Source: JALHSV01 sp964553535 (lineage in GTDB: Bacteria > Nitrospirota > Thermodesulfovibrionia > Thermodesulfovibrionales > SM23-35). From it: DNA of 15,057 bases. Location of the stretch: NCBI GenBank assembly GCA_964553535.1, contig CAZKLK010000028.1, positions 1 to 15,057 on the forward strand, read 5' to 3'. Positions 1-7,436 of this stretch are shown one piece after another; position 1 is the first letter of the stretch, and the number at the start of each line of letters is the position of its first letter. The position numbers and the translations under genes were made by a program. The notes below the pieces were generated by a model. That model did no database searches, was not told the DNA's origin, and was given only the letters and a program-made list of their open reading frames with translations.

Positions 1-30
1 ACTGGATTCCGGCGTTCGCCGGAATGACGG
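1..30. repeat. REP-like short palindromic repeat
   Basis: Bases 6-14 (ATTCCGGCG) and 17-25 (CGCCGGAAT) are perfect inverted repeats around a TT centre, flanked by CTGG and GACGG. The layout GGATTCC-GC palindrome-GGAATGACGG is a common dispersed intergenic repeat in many bacteria. No second copy was seen in this window, so the repetitive nature is inferred from general knowledge. It lies at the window edge and may be part of a larger paired element. The rest of 1-185 holds no ORF that I can support. Confidence 0.6.
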
Positions 31-173
31 TCCACACTAATCCCAGAAAAACCAATCATAAAGGCAGCATTTATCAAATGCACTGCACATCAAATCAGCA
101 CTTTCCGACGGATCGCTGCGGGAATCAGGATTATTTATATGGCGATCAGTGAGCAAAGTATCCATGTTTCCAT

Positions 174-186
174 TATAATTACAGAA
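174..186 (+). promoter_or_regulatory. pssA promoter -10 element, predicted leaderless start
   Basis: A perfect TATAAT at 174-179 ends seven bases before the A of the pssA ATG. The expected transcription start (+1) therefore falls on that A at 186. No good -35 exists 16-18 bases upstream; the best candidates around 150-157 are poor. There is no Shine-Dalgarno sequence in the six intervening bases. The signal is seen in the sequence; its use as a promoter is inferred. Confidence 0.55.
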
Positions 187-932
187 TGAGAAAAGGTATC
201 TATATTCTTCCGAATGCGCTGACCTTGTGCGGCATGCTTCTCGGATTTTACTCGATTTTGGCCTCTCTTAAAGGGAATTATGTACATGCGGCATGGGGTA
301 TTTTATTTGCCGTGATCTTTGACGGACTTGACGGATGGGTGGCTCGTTTGACACATAGCGCGACGCGATTCGGAATTGAACTTGATTCACTCTCCGACGT
401 CGTCGCATTTGGAGTCGCGCCTTCAGTGTTGATATACAAGTGGGCGCTTCAGCCGTTCGGCCGGTTAGGGTGGATTGTGGCGTTCTGGTTTCTTGCATGC
501 GGCGCCCTGAGGCTCGCCCGTTACAACGTGCAGATGGGGTCTGCCGAGTCCAAGACATTCACCGGGATGCCTATACCCGCGGCGGCAACTATTGTTGCCA
601 CCCTCGTGCTCTTCTATTATGAGATGTGGAGTTTTCCGCCTGAAAAAAATATATTTATACTGGGATTGGTGGTGCTTCTGGCATTTCTTATGGTAAGCAC
701 ACTGCGTTTTCACAGTTCAAAGGAGCTTGATTTCCGCAAACGCAAGCCGTTCTGGATTCTTGTTGCGTTGGTGATTGTCCTGATGCTTATTATTTTGCAT
801 CCGCCCGTATCGCTTTTTGTGTTTGCAATGATTTATATGATTGAGGGTATAATTGAAAATATCATACTCTTCTCCAGAAGAAGGCTAAGAGCAAGGAAGG
901 GATGTCAACATGAGAATAATAAGGATATTTGA
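186..932 (+). CDS. pssA: CDP-diacylglycerol--serine O-phosphatidyltransferase
   Basis: This inner-membrane enzyme transfers phosphatidate from CDP-diacylglycerol to L-serine, giving phosphatidylserine, the precursor of phosphatidylethanolamine. The full CDP-alcohol phosphatidyltransferase motif is present: D46, D49, G50, A53, R54, G63, D67 and D71 in the spacing DxxDGxxAR-x8-GxxxDxxxD. The rest is strongly hydrophobic with several membrane segments (about 10-30, 36-48, 90-106, 130-147, 155-172 and 190-225). The 248-residue length fits the type II, membrane-embedded PssA family. The start at 186 gives the usual N-terminus just before the first membrane helix. It has no Shine-Dalgarno and may be leaderless. 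Its last 23 nt overlap leuA, so the two are co-transcribed and probably translationally coupled. The partner decarboxylase gene psd is not in the 185 bases upstream. Confidence 0.95.
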   Translation: MRKGIYILPNALTLCGMLLGFYSILASLKGNYVHAAWGILFAVIFDGLDGWVARLTHSATRFGIELDSLSDVVAFGVAPSVLIYKWALQPFGRLGWIVAFWFLACGALRLARYNVQMGSAESKTFTGMPIPAAATIVATLVLFYYEMWSFPPEKNIFILGLVVLLAFLMVSTLRFHSSKELDFRKRKPFWILVALVIVLMLIILHPPVSLFVFAMIYMIEGIIENIILFSRRRLRARKGCQHENNKDI

Positions 933-2424
933 TACAACTTTGCGGGACGGCGAGCAGTCCCCCGGGGCATCCATGAATGTTCAGGAAAAGCTTGCAGTGG
1001 CAAAACAGCTCGCAAAACTCGGAGTTGACGTTATCGAAGCCGGGTTCGCCTTCAGTTCGCCCGGTGATTTTGAGTCAGTAAAAACGATTGGCTGCGAGGT
1101 CGAAGGCCCCATTATTTGCAGTCTTGCCCGCGCGCGGGAGGAAGACATTAAAAGCGCATGGGAAGCTCTCAGGGAGGCTCCAAAAAAGAGAATTCACACG
1201 TTCCATTCAACTTCTGATATCCACCTTAAGCATCAGTTTCGCCTGAGCAGGGAGGAAGCCCTGCGGAGGTCTGTTGAGATGGTGAAGCTGGCAAGAACTT
1301 ATGTGGATGATGTTGAATTTTCCCCAATGGATGCGACGAGAACAGATATCGGCTATCTGTGCGAAGTAGTAGAAGCTGTTATCGATGCTGGAGCCGGAAC
1401 CGTCAATATTCCCGATACTGTCGGATATAGCATACCCTCCGAATTCGGGGCGTTGATCAGTTCTATCCGTGTCAGGGTGAAAAATATTGACAAGGCGGTT
1501 ATTGCGGTGCACTGCCATAATGATCTCGGCCTTGCAACTGCGAATTCGCTGTCTGCTGTATTAAACGGCGCAGGGCAGATTGAGTGTACTGTTAACGGAA
1601 TCGGCGAGCGTGCGGGCAACTGTTCAATGGAAGAAGTTGTCATGGCCTTGAGAACCCGCCGCGACATTTTTCAAGCCGATACTCGCATCCGCACGGAAGA
1701 GATTGTGAGGAGCAGCAAGCTCGTCACTAAAATAACCGGCATCTCTGTTCAGCCGAATAAAGCAATTGTGGGCGCAAACGCCTTTGCTCACGAATCGGGC
1801 ATACATCAGGACGGACTTTTGAAGGAAAAATCGACCTACGAAATCATCAGGCCGGAGAGCATCGGACTGCGAGCCGCAAAACTTGTGATGGGCAAGCACT
1901 CGGGGAGGCATGCTTTTAAAACGCGTTTGAAGGAACTCGGCCACGTGTTGAGTGAAGAAGAATTGAACAGGGCGTTCGAACAGTTTAAAAAGCTTGCCGA
2001 TCACAAAAAAGAAATATTCGATGAAGATATTGAGGCTCTGGTTTCAGAAGGAGCAATTAAGATGCCCGAGTATTACAGTCTTGTGGATCTTCACATTGTC
2101 AGCGGCATCCAACAGAGACCTACCGCTGCGGTGAAGCTGAAGATCGGTGATGCCGTTCATGACAAGATTGAATACGGCGACGGGCCGGTTGATGCAACCT
2201 ATAAGGCTATTGTGTCACTGACCGGGACAAAGAGCCGCCTGCTGAAATTTGAAGTCAAGGGAATCACCGGAGGCACGGACGCCATCGGCGAGGTTGTTGT
2301 TTCACTGGAGGAGGATGACAGGACGGCGCGCGGTTACGGCGCCGATACCGATATTATCGTTGCATCCGCCAAGGCATATATAAATTCACTAAATAAGCTT
2401 GAAGCGAAAAAAAAGCATTTGTAG
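910..2424 (+). CDS. leuA: 2-isopropylmalate synthase
   Basis: LeuA condenses acetyl-CoA with 2-oxoisovalerate to 2-isopropylmalate, the first committed step of leucine synthesis in the cytosol. The N-terminal HMGL-like TIM barrel (about 1-270) shows the signature DTTLRDGEQSPGASM with catalytic R12 and metal ligand D13. The metal-binding HCHND has H201 and H203, and GERAGN ends in N237. A linker with GKHSGRHAF follows. Residues about 375-504 form the C-terminal LeuA allosteric domain that senses leucine. The 504-residue length is normal for LeuA and longer than homocitrate synthases lacking that domain. Citramalate synthase is a possible alternative, but the active-site motifs read as LeuA. 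The start at 910 is supported by AAGGAAGG about 10 bases upstream, inside the end of pssA. Confidence 0.94.
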   Translation: MRIIRIFDTTLRDGEQSPGASMNVQEKLAVAKQLAKLGVDVIEAGFAFSSPGDFESVKTIGCEVEGPIICSLARAREEDIKSAWEALREAPKKRIHTFHSTSDIHLKHQFRLSREEALRRSVEMVKLARTYVDDVEFSPMDATRTDIGYLCEVVEAVIDAGAGTVNIPDTVGYSIPSEFGALISSIRVRVKNIDKAVIAVHCHNDLGLATANSLSAVLNGAGQIECTVNGIGERAGNCSMEEVVMALRTRRDIFQADTRIRTEEIVRSSKLVTKITGISVQPNKAIVGANAFAHESGIHQDGLLKEKSTYEIIRPESIGLRAAKLVMGKHSGRHAFKTRLKELGHVLSEEELNRAFEQFKKLADHKKEIFDEDIEALVSEGAIKMPEYYSLVDLHIVSGIQQRPTAAVKLKIGDAVHDKIEYGDGPVDATYKAIVSLTGTKSRLLKFEVKGITGGTDAIGEVVVSLEEDDRTARGYGADTDIIVASAKAYINSLNKLEAKKKHL

Positions 2425-2476
2425 CTCGGAATAATAAATTACACATGCAGAAACATGGAAATGAAGTCATTCCAGA

Positions 2477-2884
2477 ATGGAACTCGTAAAAGTTGTAGTT
2501 AGGTATGCTGACGGCCGGGTTTTAAAGGGATATACCCGCGATTTTTTCCCGAATAAGTCTGAATTCCATTTGGAAGCAATTTCAGACATAAATCAGGGGC
2601 GGATTATGGAAATACGGCTGAATGATTTGAAAGCGATATTCTTTGTGAAGGATTTTGCGGGAAATCCTTCATATATTGAGCGAAAATTTTATGAGGACGG
2701 GCAACAGGCAACCGGCCGTAAAATGAAAGTGACATTCAAGGATGGAGAAGTATTGGTGGGAACGACTGTCGGTTACGACCCGAAGCGGCAGGGATTTTTT
2801 CTGTTCCCGGCCGATCCTTCAACGAACAACATGAAAATATTCGCGCTCATGTCGGCAATAAAAAATGTGGAATTTCCCGGATAA
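2477..2884 (+). CDS. uncharacterised protein with two similar halves (DUF6982-like)
   Basis: A 135-residue soluble protein of unknown function with no signal peptide or membrane segment. It has two halves of the same pattern. Residues 5-58 begin VKVVVRYADGRVLKG and end at LKAIFFV. Residues 82-134 begin RKMKVTFKDGEVLVG and end at AIKNVEF. Each half reads as hydrophobic beta strand, DGxVLxG turn, an NK or DPKR turn, a second strand (FHLEA, FFLFP) and a closing strand, suggesting two small beta barrels in tandem. From memory this resembles the uncharacterised DUF6982 domain, sometimes found near PilZ proteins; I could not check that. It lies 52 bases after leuA with no terminator between, so it may be the third gene of that operon. 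No clear Shine-Dalgarno precedes the ATG. Confidence 0.8.
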   Translation: MELVKVVVRYADGRVLKGYTRDFFPNKSEFHLEAISDINQGRIMEIRLNDLKAIFFVKDFAGNPSYIERKFYEDGQQATGRKMKVTFKDGEVLVGTTVGYDPKRQGFFLFPADPSTNNMKIFALMSAIKNVEFPG

Positions 2885-2940
2885 TAGTTTTCCGATTCCG
2901 CAATTTTACGTTAGTATTTCCTGAACATGTCCTGCGGATA

Positions 2941-5160
2941 TCAGCAACGCGTAAAGCCGCAATTCCGGCAGACAGCGCAACCTCCCTCATGCTCCACCGC
3001 ACCTCCGCATTCAGGACAGGCGCCCATCAGCATTACCACCTTGTGGCCGTCTCCATTGGTTTTAGAGCTTTTTTCCCGGTATATTTGAAGCGCATTTGCG
3101 ATTGCATCGGAGCAGGATAGAATCCGGCCGCCCTCATACCATGTCGGAGAATGGCACATTATTCCCTTAAGCTGTTTGATGACCTCGTCCGGCTCGATAT
3201 TTGATCTGAAGGCGAGTGAAACCAGCCTCCCGATCGCTTCGGACTGGCTTGCCGCACACCCGCCCGCCTTGCCCATTGACGTGAATAGTTCGAAAAGATG
3301 TCCTTCCGAATCCTCATTAATTGTAACGTAAATGTTTCCGCAGCCGGTCTTCATGAGCCGCGTAGTTCCCATAATCACATCGGGCCTCTTCCTCGGCATA
3401 ATCTTCTGCCTGTCTTCTTCGGGCTGCTGTTTTTCAGTTTTTTTGCCTTTTGTGAGGACCTGCTGTTCTCTCGATCCGTCCCGGTAAACAGTGACGCCCT
3501 TGCAGCCGAGGCTGTATGCGAGGAGATAGACGTTCTCCACATCCTTAGGGGTTGCTTGATTTGGAAAATTGACGGTTTTCGATACGGCGTTGTCGACATG
3601 CTTTTGAAAAGCGGCCTGCATCTTTATATGTTCAGACGGCGTAATATCGTGAGCGGTGACGAATATCTTTTTGATGTCATCTGGTATCTCATCGAATCCC
3701 TGAACCGAACCACCTTCGGCGATCTTTTCCATGAGATCCCTGCTCCAGAAGCCGCGGGCTTTTGCAACCCTTTCGAAAAATGGATTTATCTCGATGAGTT
3801 TTGTCCCTTCCATGACTGTTCTTACGAAAGAGACTGCGAACAGGGGTTCAATGCCGGATGAACATCCCGCAATGATGGATAGAGTGCCTGTTGGCGCGAT
3901 AGTGGTGACTGTAGCGTTTCTCAAACGCATTTTGCCGTCGTAAATGCTTCCCTCATAATTGGGGAAAACACCACGCTCATCTGCAAGCGCGGATGAAGCA
4001 TATTTGCCCTCTCTCTGGATAAAATCCATAACTTCCCCTGCAAGATGCACGGCCTTGTCTGAATTGTATGCAATTCCGAGCTGGATAAGCATGTCTGCCC
4101 ATCCCATAACACCGAGACCTATTTTTCTGTTTGCCAGGGTCATCTCTTCAATCTTTGTCAACGGGTATTTATTAATATCGATGACATTATCGAGGAATCG
4201 CACGGCTTTCCATGTGGTTTCTTTCAGCTTGTTCCAGTCGATTTCCGGCAAATCAGATTTAATCATGCGGGCCAGATTAATCGACCCGAGATTGCACGAC
4301 TCATATGGAAGCAGGGGTTGTTCGCCGCACGGATTGGTCGACTCGATTCTGCCTGCCCCGGGGGTCGGATTCGACTCGTTAACCCTGTCGATAAAGACGA
4401 TCCCGGGCTCGCCGTTTATCCATGCGTGCTCTACTATGAGCTGAAAAACTTCCCGGGCCTTAAATGAATTGACTACCTTTTGTGTTCTCGGATTGATCAA
4501 ATTATAATTTGTATCTTCAATAACCGCCTGCATGAATATTTCGGTAAGGGCTACGGATATGTTGAAATTATTGAATTTTGACGTATCATTTTTGCAGGTG
4601 ATGAAACTGATGATGTCTGGGTGATCGACTCGAAGAATTCCCATATTGGCTCCTCTTCTCGTACCGCCTTGTTTTACCGCTTCCGTAGCCGTATCGAACA
4701 CGGTCATGAAAGAGACAGGGCCTGAGGATATTCCCTTTGTAGAACCGACGATATCCCCGTTCGGTCTGAGATTTGAAAAACTGAAACCTGTGCCGCCGCC
4801 GGATTTATGGATAATTGCCGTATATTTCACCGCGTCAAAGATGGACTCCATGGAATCCTCTATGGGGAGTACAAAACAGGCGCTTAACTGCCCGAGGCGT
4901 CTGCCGGCATTCATGAGGGTAGGGCTGTTGGGTAGAAATTCAAGCGTAGTGAGCATTTTGAAAAAATCATATTCTATTTGCTCTGCATTTTCCTTTGATT
5001 TGCCGTAGCGAAATTCAGCGGCTGCTACACTTTTGGCTACTCTCCGGAAAAGATCAACCGGGGTTTCAATGACCTTTCCCTCCTCATTCTTTTTCAGATA
5101 CCTTTTTTCGAGCACTTTTACGGCATTCGGCGAAAGACTCAGATTCTGCATGGCTTCCAT
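2941..5160 (-). CDS. nrdJ: adenosylcobalamin-dependent class II ribonucleotide reductase
   Basis: NrdJ reduces ribonucleotides to deoxyribonucleotides using a thiyl radical generated from adenosylcobalamin, so it needs neither oxygen nor a second subunit. Counting from the start chosen here (739 residues), C278 in NPCGEQ is the thiyl cysteine, with E280 beside it. C95 (QLSAC) and C289 (ESCNLGS) match the redox pair. The glycine-rich SGGGTGFSFS and GGTRRGANMG are the usual substrate-site loops. Residues about 605-690 carry a TSCPD-type domain (GCGNIYVTIN, GKAGGCAASQSEAIGRL). The C-terminus is a cysteine-rich tail (CPECGG, CAVCRNCG, final RC) that may bind zinc and shuttle electrons. A longer reading from 5193 is possible, but AGGGGG lies five bases before the ATG at 5160. 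The NrdR-box promoter upstream implies repression when nucleotides are plentiful. Confidence 0.96.
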   Translation of the reverse strand: MEAMQNLSLSPNAVKVLEKRYLKKNEEGKVIETPVDLFRRVAKSVAAAEFRYGKSKENAEQIEYDFFKMLTTLEFLPNSPTLMNAGRRLGQLSACFVLPIEDSMESIFDAVKYTAIIHKSGGGTGFSFSNLRPNGDIVGSTKGISSGPVSFMTVFDTATEAVKQGGTRRGANMGILRVDHPDIISFITCKNDTSKFNNFNISVALTEIFMQAVIEDTNYNLINPRTQKVVNSFKAREVFQLIVEHAWINGEPGIVFIDRVNESNPTPGAGRIESTNPCGEQPLLPYESCNLGSINLARMIKSDLPEIDWNKLKETTWKAVRFLDNVIDINKYPLTKIEEMTLANRKIGLGVMGWADMLIQLGIAYNSDKAVHLAGEVMDFIQREGKYASSALADERGVFPNYEGSIYDGKMRLRNATVTTIAPTGTLSIIAGCSSGIEPLFAVSFVRTVMEGTKLIEINPFFERVAKARGFWSRDLMEKIAEGGSVQGFDEIPDDIKKIFVTAHDITPSEHIKMQAAFQKHVDNAVSKTVNFPNQATPKDVENVYLLAYSLGCKGVTVYRDGSREQQVLTKGKKTEKQQPEEDRQKIMPRKRPDVIMGTTRLMKTGCGNIYVTINEDSEGHLFELFTSMGKAGGCAASQSEAIGRLVSLAFRSNIEPDEVIKQLKGIMCHSPTWYEGGRILSCSDAIANALQIYREKSSKTNGDGHKVVMLMGACPECGGAVEHEGGCAVCRNCGFTRC

Positions 5161-5223
5161 AAAACCCCCTTCAATGATTCTTTTTATTATCAATAAATTG
5201 TATTTTATTCTTTTTTACAAGAC

Positions 5224-5252
5224 ATTTAACCACAATATATTGTGGATGTCAA
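5224..5252 (-). promoter_or_regulatory. nrdJ promoter
   Basis: Read on the - strand, TTGACA (5252-5247), a 17-base spacer and TTAAAT (5229-5224) form a good sigma-70 promoter with a perfect -35 and a 4/6 -10. The predicted start near 5217 gives a leader of about 57 nt ending in the AGGGGG ribosome site. That leader is too short for a cobalamin riboswitch. Confidence 0.7.
5230..5245. promoter_or_regulatory. NrdR box
   Basis: CCACAATATATTGTGG is a perfect 16-bp palindrome that fits the known NrdR-box pattern acaCwAtATaTwGtgt, with only the outermost bases differing. It fills the spacer of the nrdJ promoter, where a bound repressor would block RNA polymerase. NrdR sites often occur as two boxes about three helical turns apart. 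I looked 31 bases to each side and saw no convincing second copy. Confidence 0.8.
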
Positions 5253-5332
5253 GGGAAAAATGAGAAAATCCTAAGGGGTTGATTTATATAAAGTATTTCG
5301 GTGAAATGGATGCCGGGTAAATATTGAAAGTA

Positions 5333-6754
5333 TTACTTTATAATCTCCGCCGTAAAGATATATAATTCAGCATCTTTCCATGCATATTCCGGCAGGCCTG
5401 CTTTGGCGCAGATTTGTCGGAGAAAGATATGCCTGTCCCATCCCTGCTCAATCGGCACCTGAGGGAGAAGCAGGCCAGTTCGGGAGCCTTTTCTGATGAT
5501 CAGTCCGTGCTTGCCAATCTCTATTGAATTTACATCCTTTAATTTCTGCATTGGTGAAAGAATGGATATCTCGATTTCGATATTTTCTAAATCATCTTTT
5601 GTCAACGGCTGGAACCGTGGATCGCCGGTTGCCGCGGCTATAGCGTTTTTTATGACTGATTGGTAAAGAGGCATCGCGGCCTGAACATGGCCCATGCAGC
5701 CTCTTAGGACGCCGTTCTCTTTTATCGTGACGAATACGGCGCTCTCGGTATTTAATTTCTGGCTTTTTGGCTCTGTTTGAATAACTTTCTTATTTTTAAC
5801 GTATTCAGTTATGGCGGAACGGGCTATAGAAAGCAATTCTTTCTTCTCATCTTCAGTGTAAGGAATTTTAAAGAGCCCCATGGAAGCGTACCCTACAACC
5901 CGGTCTTTCTCCGGGGTGACATCTCCTGAATTTGCATAGTTAAAAAGGACGCCGCGGCTTGCACCGTGTCTCTTAGCAACTTCCATCGCTATGATTACCG
6001 GAGCAGCACCGCACATCTCGGCTTTTCCTGCCTGTACGAGTTCGCCCGCGTTCATTGCAGAAAGATTTTTGATCGCAGCGATGATCCTGCTGTCCAGTTC
6101 AACAGCCTTTTGATACTCGTGATAGTGCGATAGGTCGGTGCTTGCAATGATCAGGGTTTTTTCATCCATGAGTTCCGTTAACCCTGTGATGAGATGATCG
6201 AATGTCGCTCTCGTGGGAGTACCGGTCAGCACAGGGACGATCAAAAATTCCTTTAGGACGGACTGAAGGAACGGTAGTTGAACCTCGAGTGAATGCTCTT
6301 TTGCAAATGCCTGGGGATAACACTTCACGTCGGCATTTTCGTTCAGAAGCTTTTTGGCTGTTTTTTCATCGATTTCTACGGCGCCGAGGGGTGTCTTGAA
6401 AGAACCGGTTGTATAAATGGATGCGCCCTTGAATGACTCGCGGTGGCTCTGTCCGATCAGGATGATTCTACTTATGTCACGTCCCTGGAGCTGCCGGTAA
6501 CCATATGCTGCAACCTGTCCGGAATACCGGTATCCGGCATGCGGTGAGATAAGCACAATGAGCCTTCCATCTTGCCGGATAATCTTTGCTTTTGAGAGAA
6601 AGGTATCGACGGTTTCTTTCAACTCTTTTTTATCCGACGGATAAAAAGTGCCGGCGACTGAGGGTTCTTTGACCGTTTCAGCGCATCCGTTGGTTAACAG
6701 GAATGACAACAGATAAGATAATGTAAGGCATAATTTGCAGATATTCTGTTTCAT
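5333..6754 (-). CDS. exported MEMO1-like / AMMECR1 fusion (AmmeMemoRadiSam B and A)
   Basis: A 473-residue protein joining two domains usually encoded as neighbours in the AmmeMemoRadiSam gene set, whose biochemical function is not established. Residues about 27-297 are MEMO-like, starting EPSVAGTFYPS. H72 (SPHAGYRYSGQ), H104 (GQSHRESF), H210 (STDLSHYHEY) and C248 (EMCGAAPVI) match the four metal-site residues known from human MEMO1 (H49, H81, H192, C244), with the same 32-residue gap between the first two. Residues about 305-473 are AMMECR1-like, with GVLRGCMGHVQA, GDPRFQPLT and EISILSP. The N-terminus is a signal sequence (positive start, hydrophobic 8-22). It ends LLTNGC, a weak lipobox with C24, so a lipoprotein or secreted protein is likely. 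The radical SAM partner is absent here. AGGGTGG upstream is a moderate ribosome site; no convincing promoter was found. Confidence 0.9.
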   Translation of the reverse strand: MKQNICKLCLTLSYLLSFLLTNGCAETVKEPSVAGTFYPSDKKELKETVDTFLSKAKIIRQDGRLIVLISPHAGYRYSGQVAAYGYRQLQGRDISRIILIGQSHRESFKGASIYTTGSFKTPLGAVEIDEKTAKKLLNENADVKCYPQAFAKEHSLEVQLPFLQSVLKEFLIVPVLTGTPTRATFDHLITGLTELMDEKTLIIASTDLSHYHEYQKAVELDSRIIAAIKNLSAMNAGELVQAGKAEMCGAAPVIIAMEVAKRHGASRGVLFNYANSGDVTPEKDRVVGYASMGLFKIPYTEDEKKELLSIARSAITEYVKNKKVIQTEPKSQKLNTESAVFVTIKENGVLRGCMGHVQAAMPLYQSVIKNAIAAATGDPRFQPLTKDDLENIEIEISILSPMQKLKDVNSIEIGKHGLIIRKGSRTGLLLPQVPIEQGWDRHIFLRQICAKAGLPEYAWKDAELYIFTAEIIK

Positions 6755-6879
6755 GGTTAGACCACCCTTTTCCGGAACATGGCCTCTTTCAATGGTTTAT
6801 CTGGCTGCTTTCCGGCTCCGGTCTTGCCCGCTGACAGGAGAACAAAACCACCCGGTAACGATAATCTCGGAAACTTTCA

Positions 6880-6915
6880 CAGATGAGCCGGCATAAAAGT
6901 ATGCCGGCTCATCTG
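6880..6915 (-). terminator. hairpin ending the hsp20 operon
   Basis: Bases 6880-6894 (CAGATGAGCCGGCAT) and 6901-6915 form a perfect 15-bp stem with a six-base loop, starting 11 bases after the stop of the last hsp20 gene. Neither side has a proper T-run, so it may act as an imperfect terminator or a barrier to 3' exonucleases. It separates the heat-shock operon from the MEMO/AMMECR1 gene read in the same direction. Confidence 0.6.
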
Positions 6916-6926
6916 CGTGTTTCAAA

Positions 6927-7418
6927 TTACTCTGCTTTGACCGGAATTTTTTTCGTTTCTTTAACAGCCTTTTCCGTTTTGGGAAGATTTATGATCAGCA
7001 AACCCTTTTTAAATTCGGCTTTCACTTTGTCCGTGTCGATTTCGGCAGGAAGTGGAATCGTCCGGTTGAATGAACCAAACGAGCGCTCCATCCTGTAATA
7101 GTCTTTTCCCTTTTCTTCTTTCTCTTCCTTCTTTTCACCCTTGATAGTTAAGGAATCCCGGGTAAGGGATACGTCGATATCCTTGTTTTCCAGGCCGGGA
7201 AGCTCTGCGGTAACGGAGATATCTTTATCGGATTCTTTTACGTCAATTCTCGGGTTGAATACGCCCAAACGGCTTCTGAAAGGCTCGATTTCAAATCCAC
7301 GGAAGAAATTGTCGAAAAGCGTATTCATTTCCCGCCGCAGAAGCGAGAAAGGATGTAATTCCTCGCGCTTTGCCGGAATGCGAGATTTGTCCTGCGTTGC
7401 TATGGTTTTCTTTGGCAT
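6927..7418 (-). CDS. Hsp20 small heat-shock protein, third gene of the trio
   Basis: An ATP-independent cytosolic holdase that binds unfolding proteins until other chaperones refold them. From the ATG at 7418 it has 163 residues. The basic N-terminal arm (1-55) contains the amphipathic FSLLRREMNTLFDNFFRGF. The alpha-crystallin beta sandwich (about 56-148) has PGLENKDIDVSL and ends with the family signature FKKGLLIINLPK. The C-terminal anchor is I158-P-V160, the IxI/V motif that docks into a neighbouring subunit. The loop at 96-106 is very rich in E and K. A GTG three codons upstream (7427) is possible, but AAGGTG is correctly placed six bases before the ATG. It starts 18 bases after the second hsp20 gene stops, consistent with one operon. 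Confidence 0.93.
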   Translation of the reverse strand: MPKKTIATQDKSRIPAKREELHPFSLLRREMNTLFDNFFRGFEIEPFRSRLGVFNPRIDVKESDKDISVTAELPGLENKDIDVSLTRDSLTIKGEKKEEKEEKGKDYYRMERSFGSFNRTIPLPAEIDTDKVKAEFKKGLLIINLPKTEKAVKETKKIPVKAE

Positions 7419-7436
7419 AGTGTTCACCTTGCTATT

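Noticed and set aside
2885..2940. Terminator between the two convergent genes ending at 2884 and 2941
   Set aside because: Only a six-base TCCGCA/TGCGGA pairing with a large loop and no proper T-run is present.
3298..3861. + strand ORF of 187 codons opposite nrdJ
   Set aside because: It is a shadow of the conserved NrdJ frame, rich in Cys, Phe and Leu, with no recognisable domain.
5161..5193. Longer NrdJ start at 5193
   Set aside because: It would place the good AGGGGG ribosome site inside the gene, and the extra 11 residues are unlike NrdJ N-termini. The ATG at 5160 is correctly spaced from that site.
5193..5276. A second NrdR box about 31 bases either side of the palindrome
   Set aside because: Windows at about 5199-5214 and 5261-5276 do not match the inner ATAT core or the CA/TG flanks.
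6755..6879. Possible riboswitch or SRP-like RNA in the leader of the MEMO/AMMECR1 gene (- strand pieces AAGACCGGAGCCGG and CCGGAAAGCAGCC)
   Set aside because: The pieces faintly recall a B12 box and the SRP RNA apical loop. The remaining conserved parts of either RNA are missing, and only a weak six-base closing stem (6793-6798 with 6845-6850) is found.
7419..7427. GTG start at 7427 for the third hsp20 gene
   Set aside because: That GTG lies within the AAGGTG ribosome site itself; the ATG at 7418 is six bases downstream of the site.
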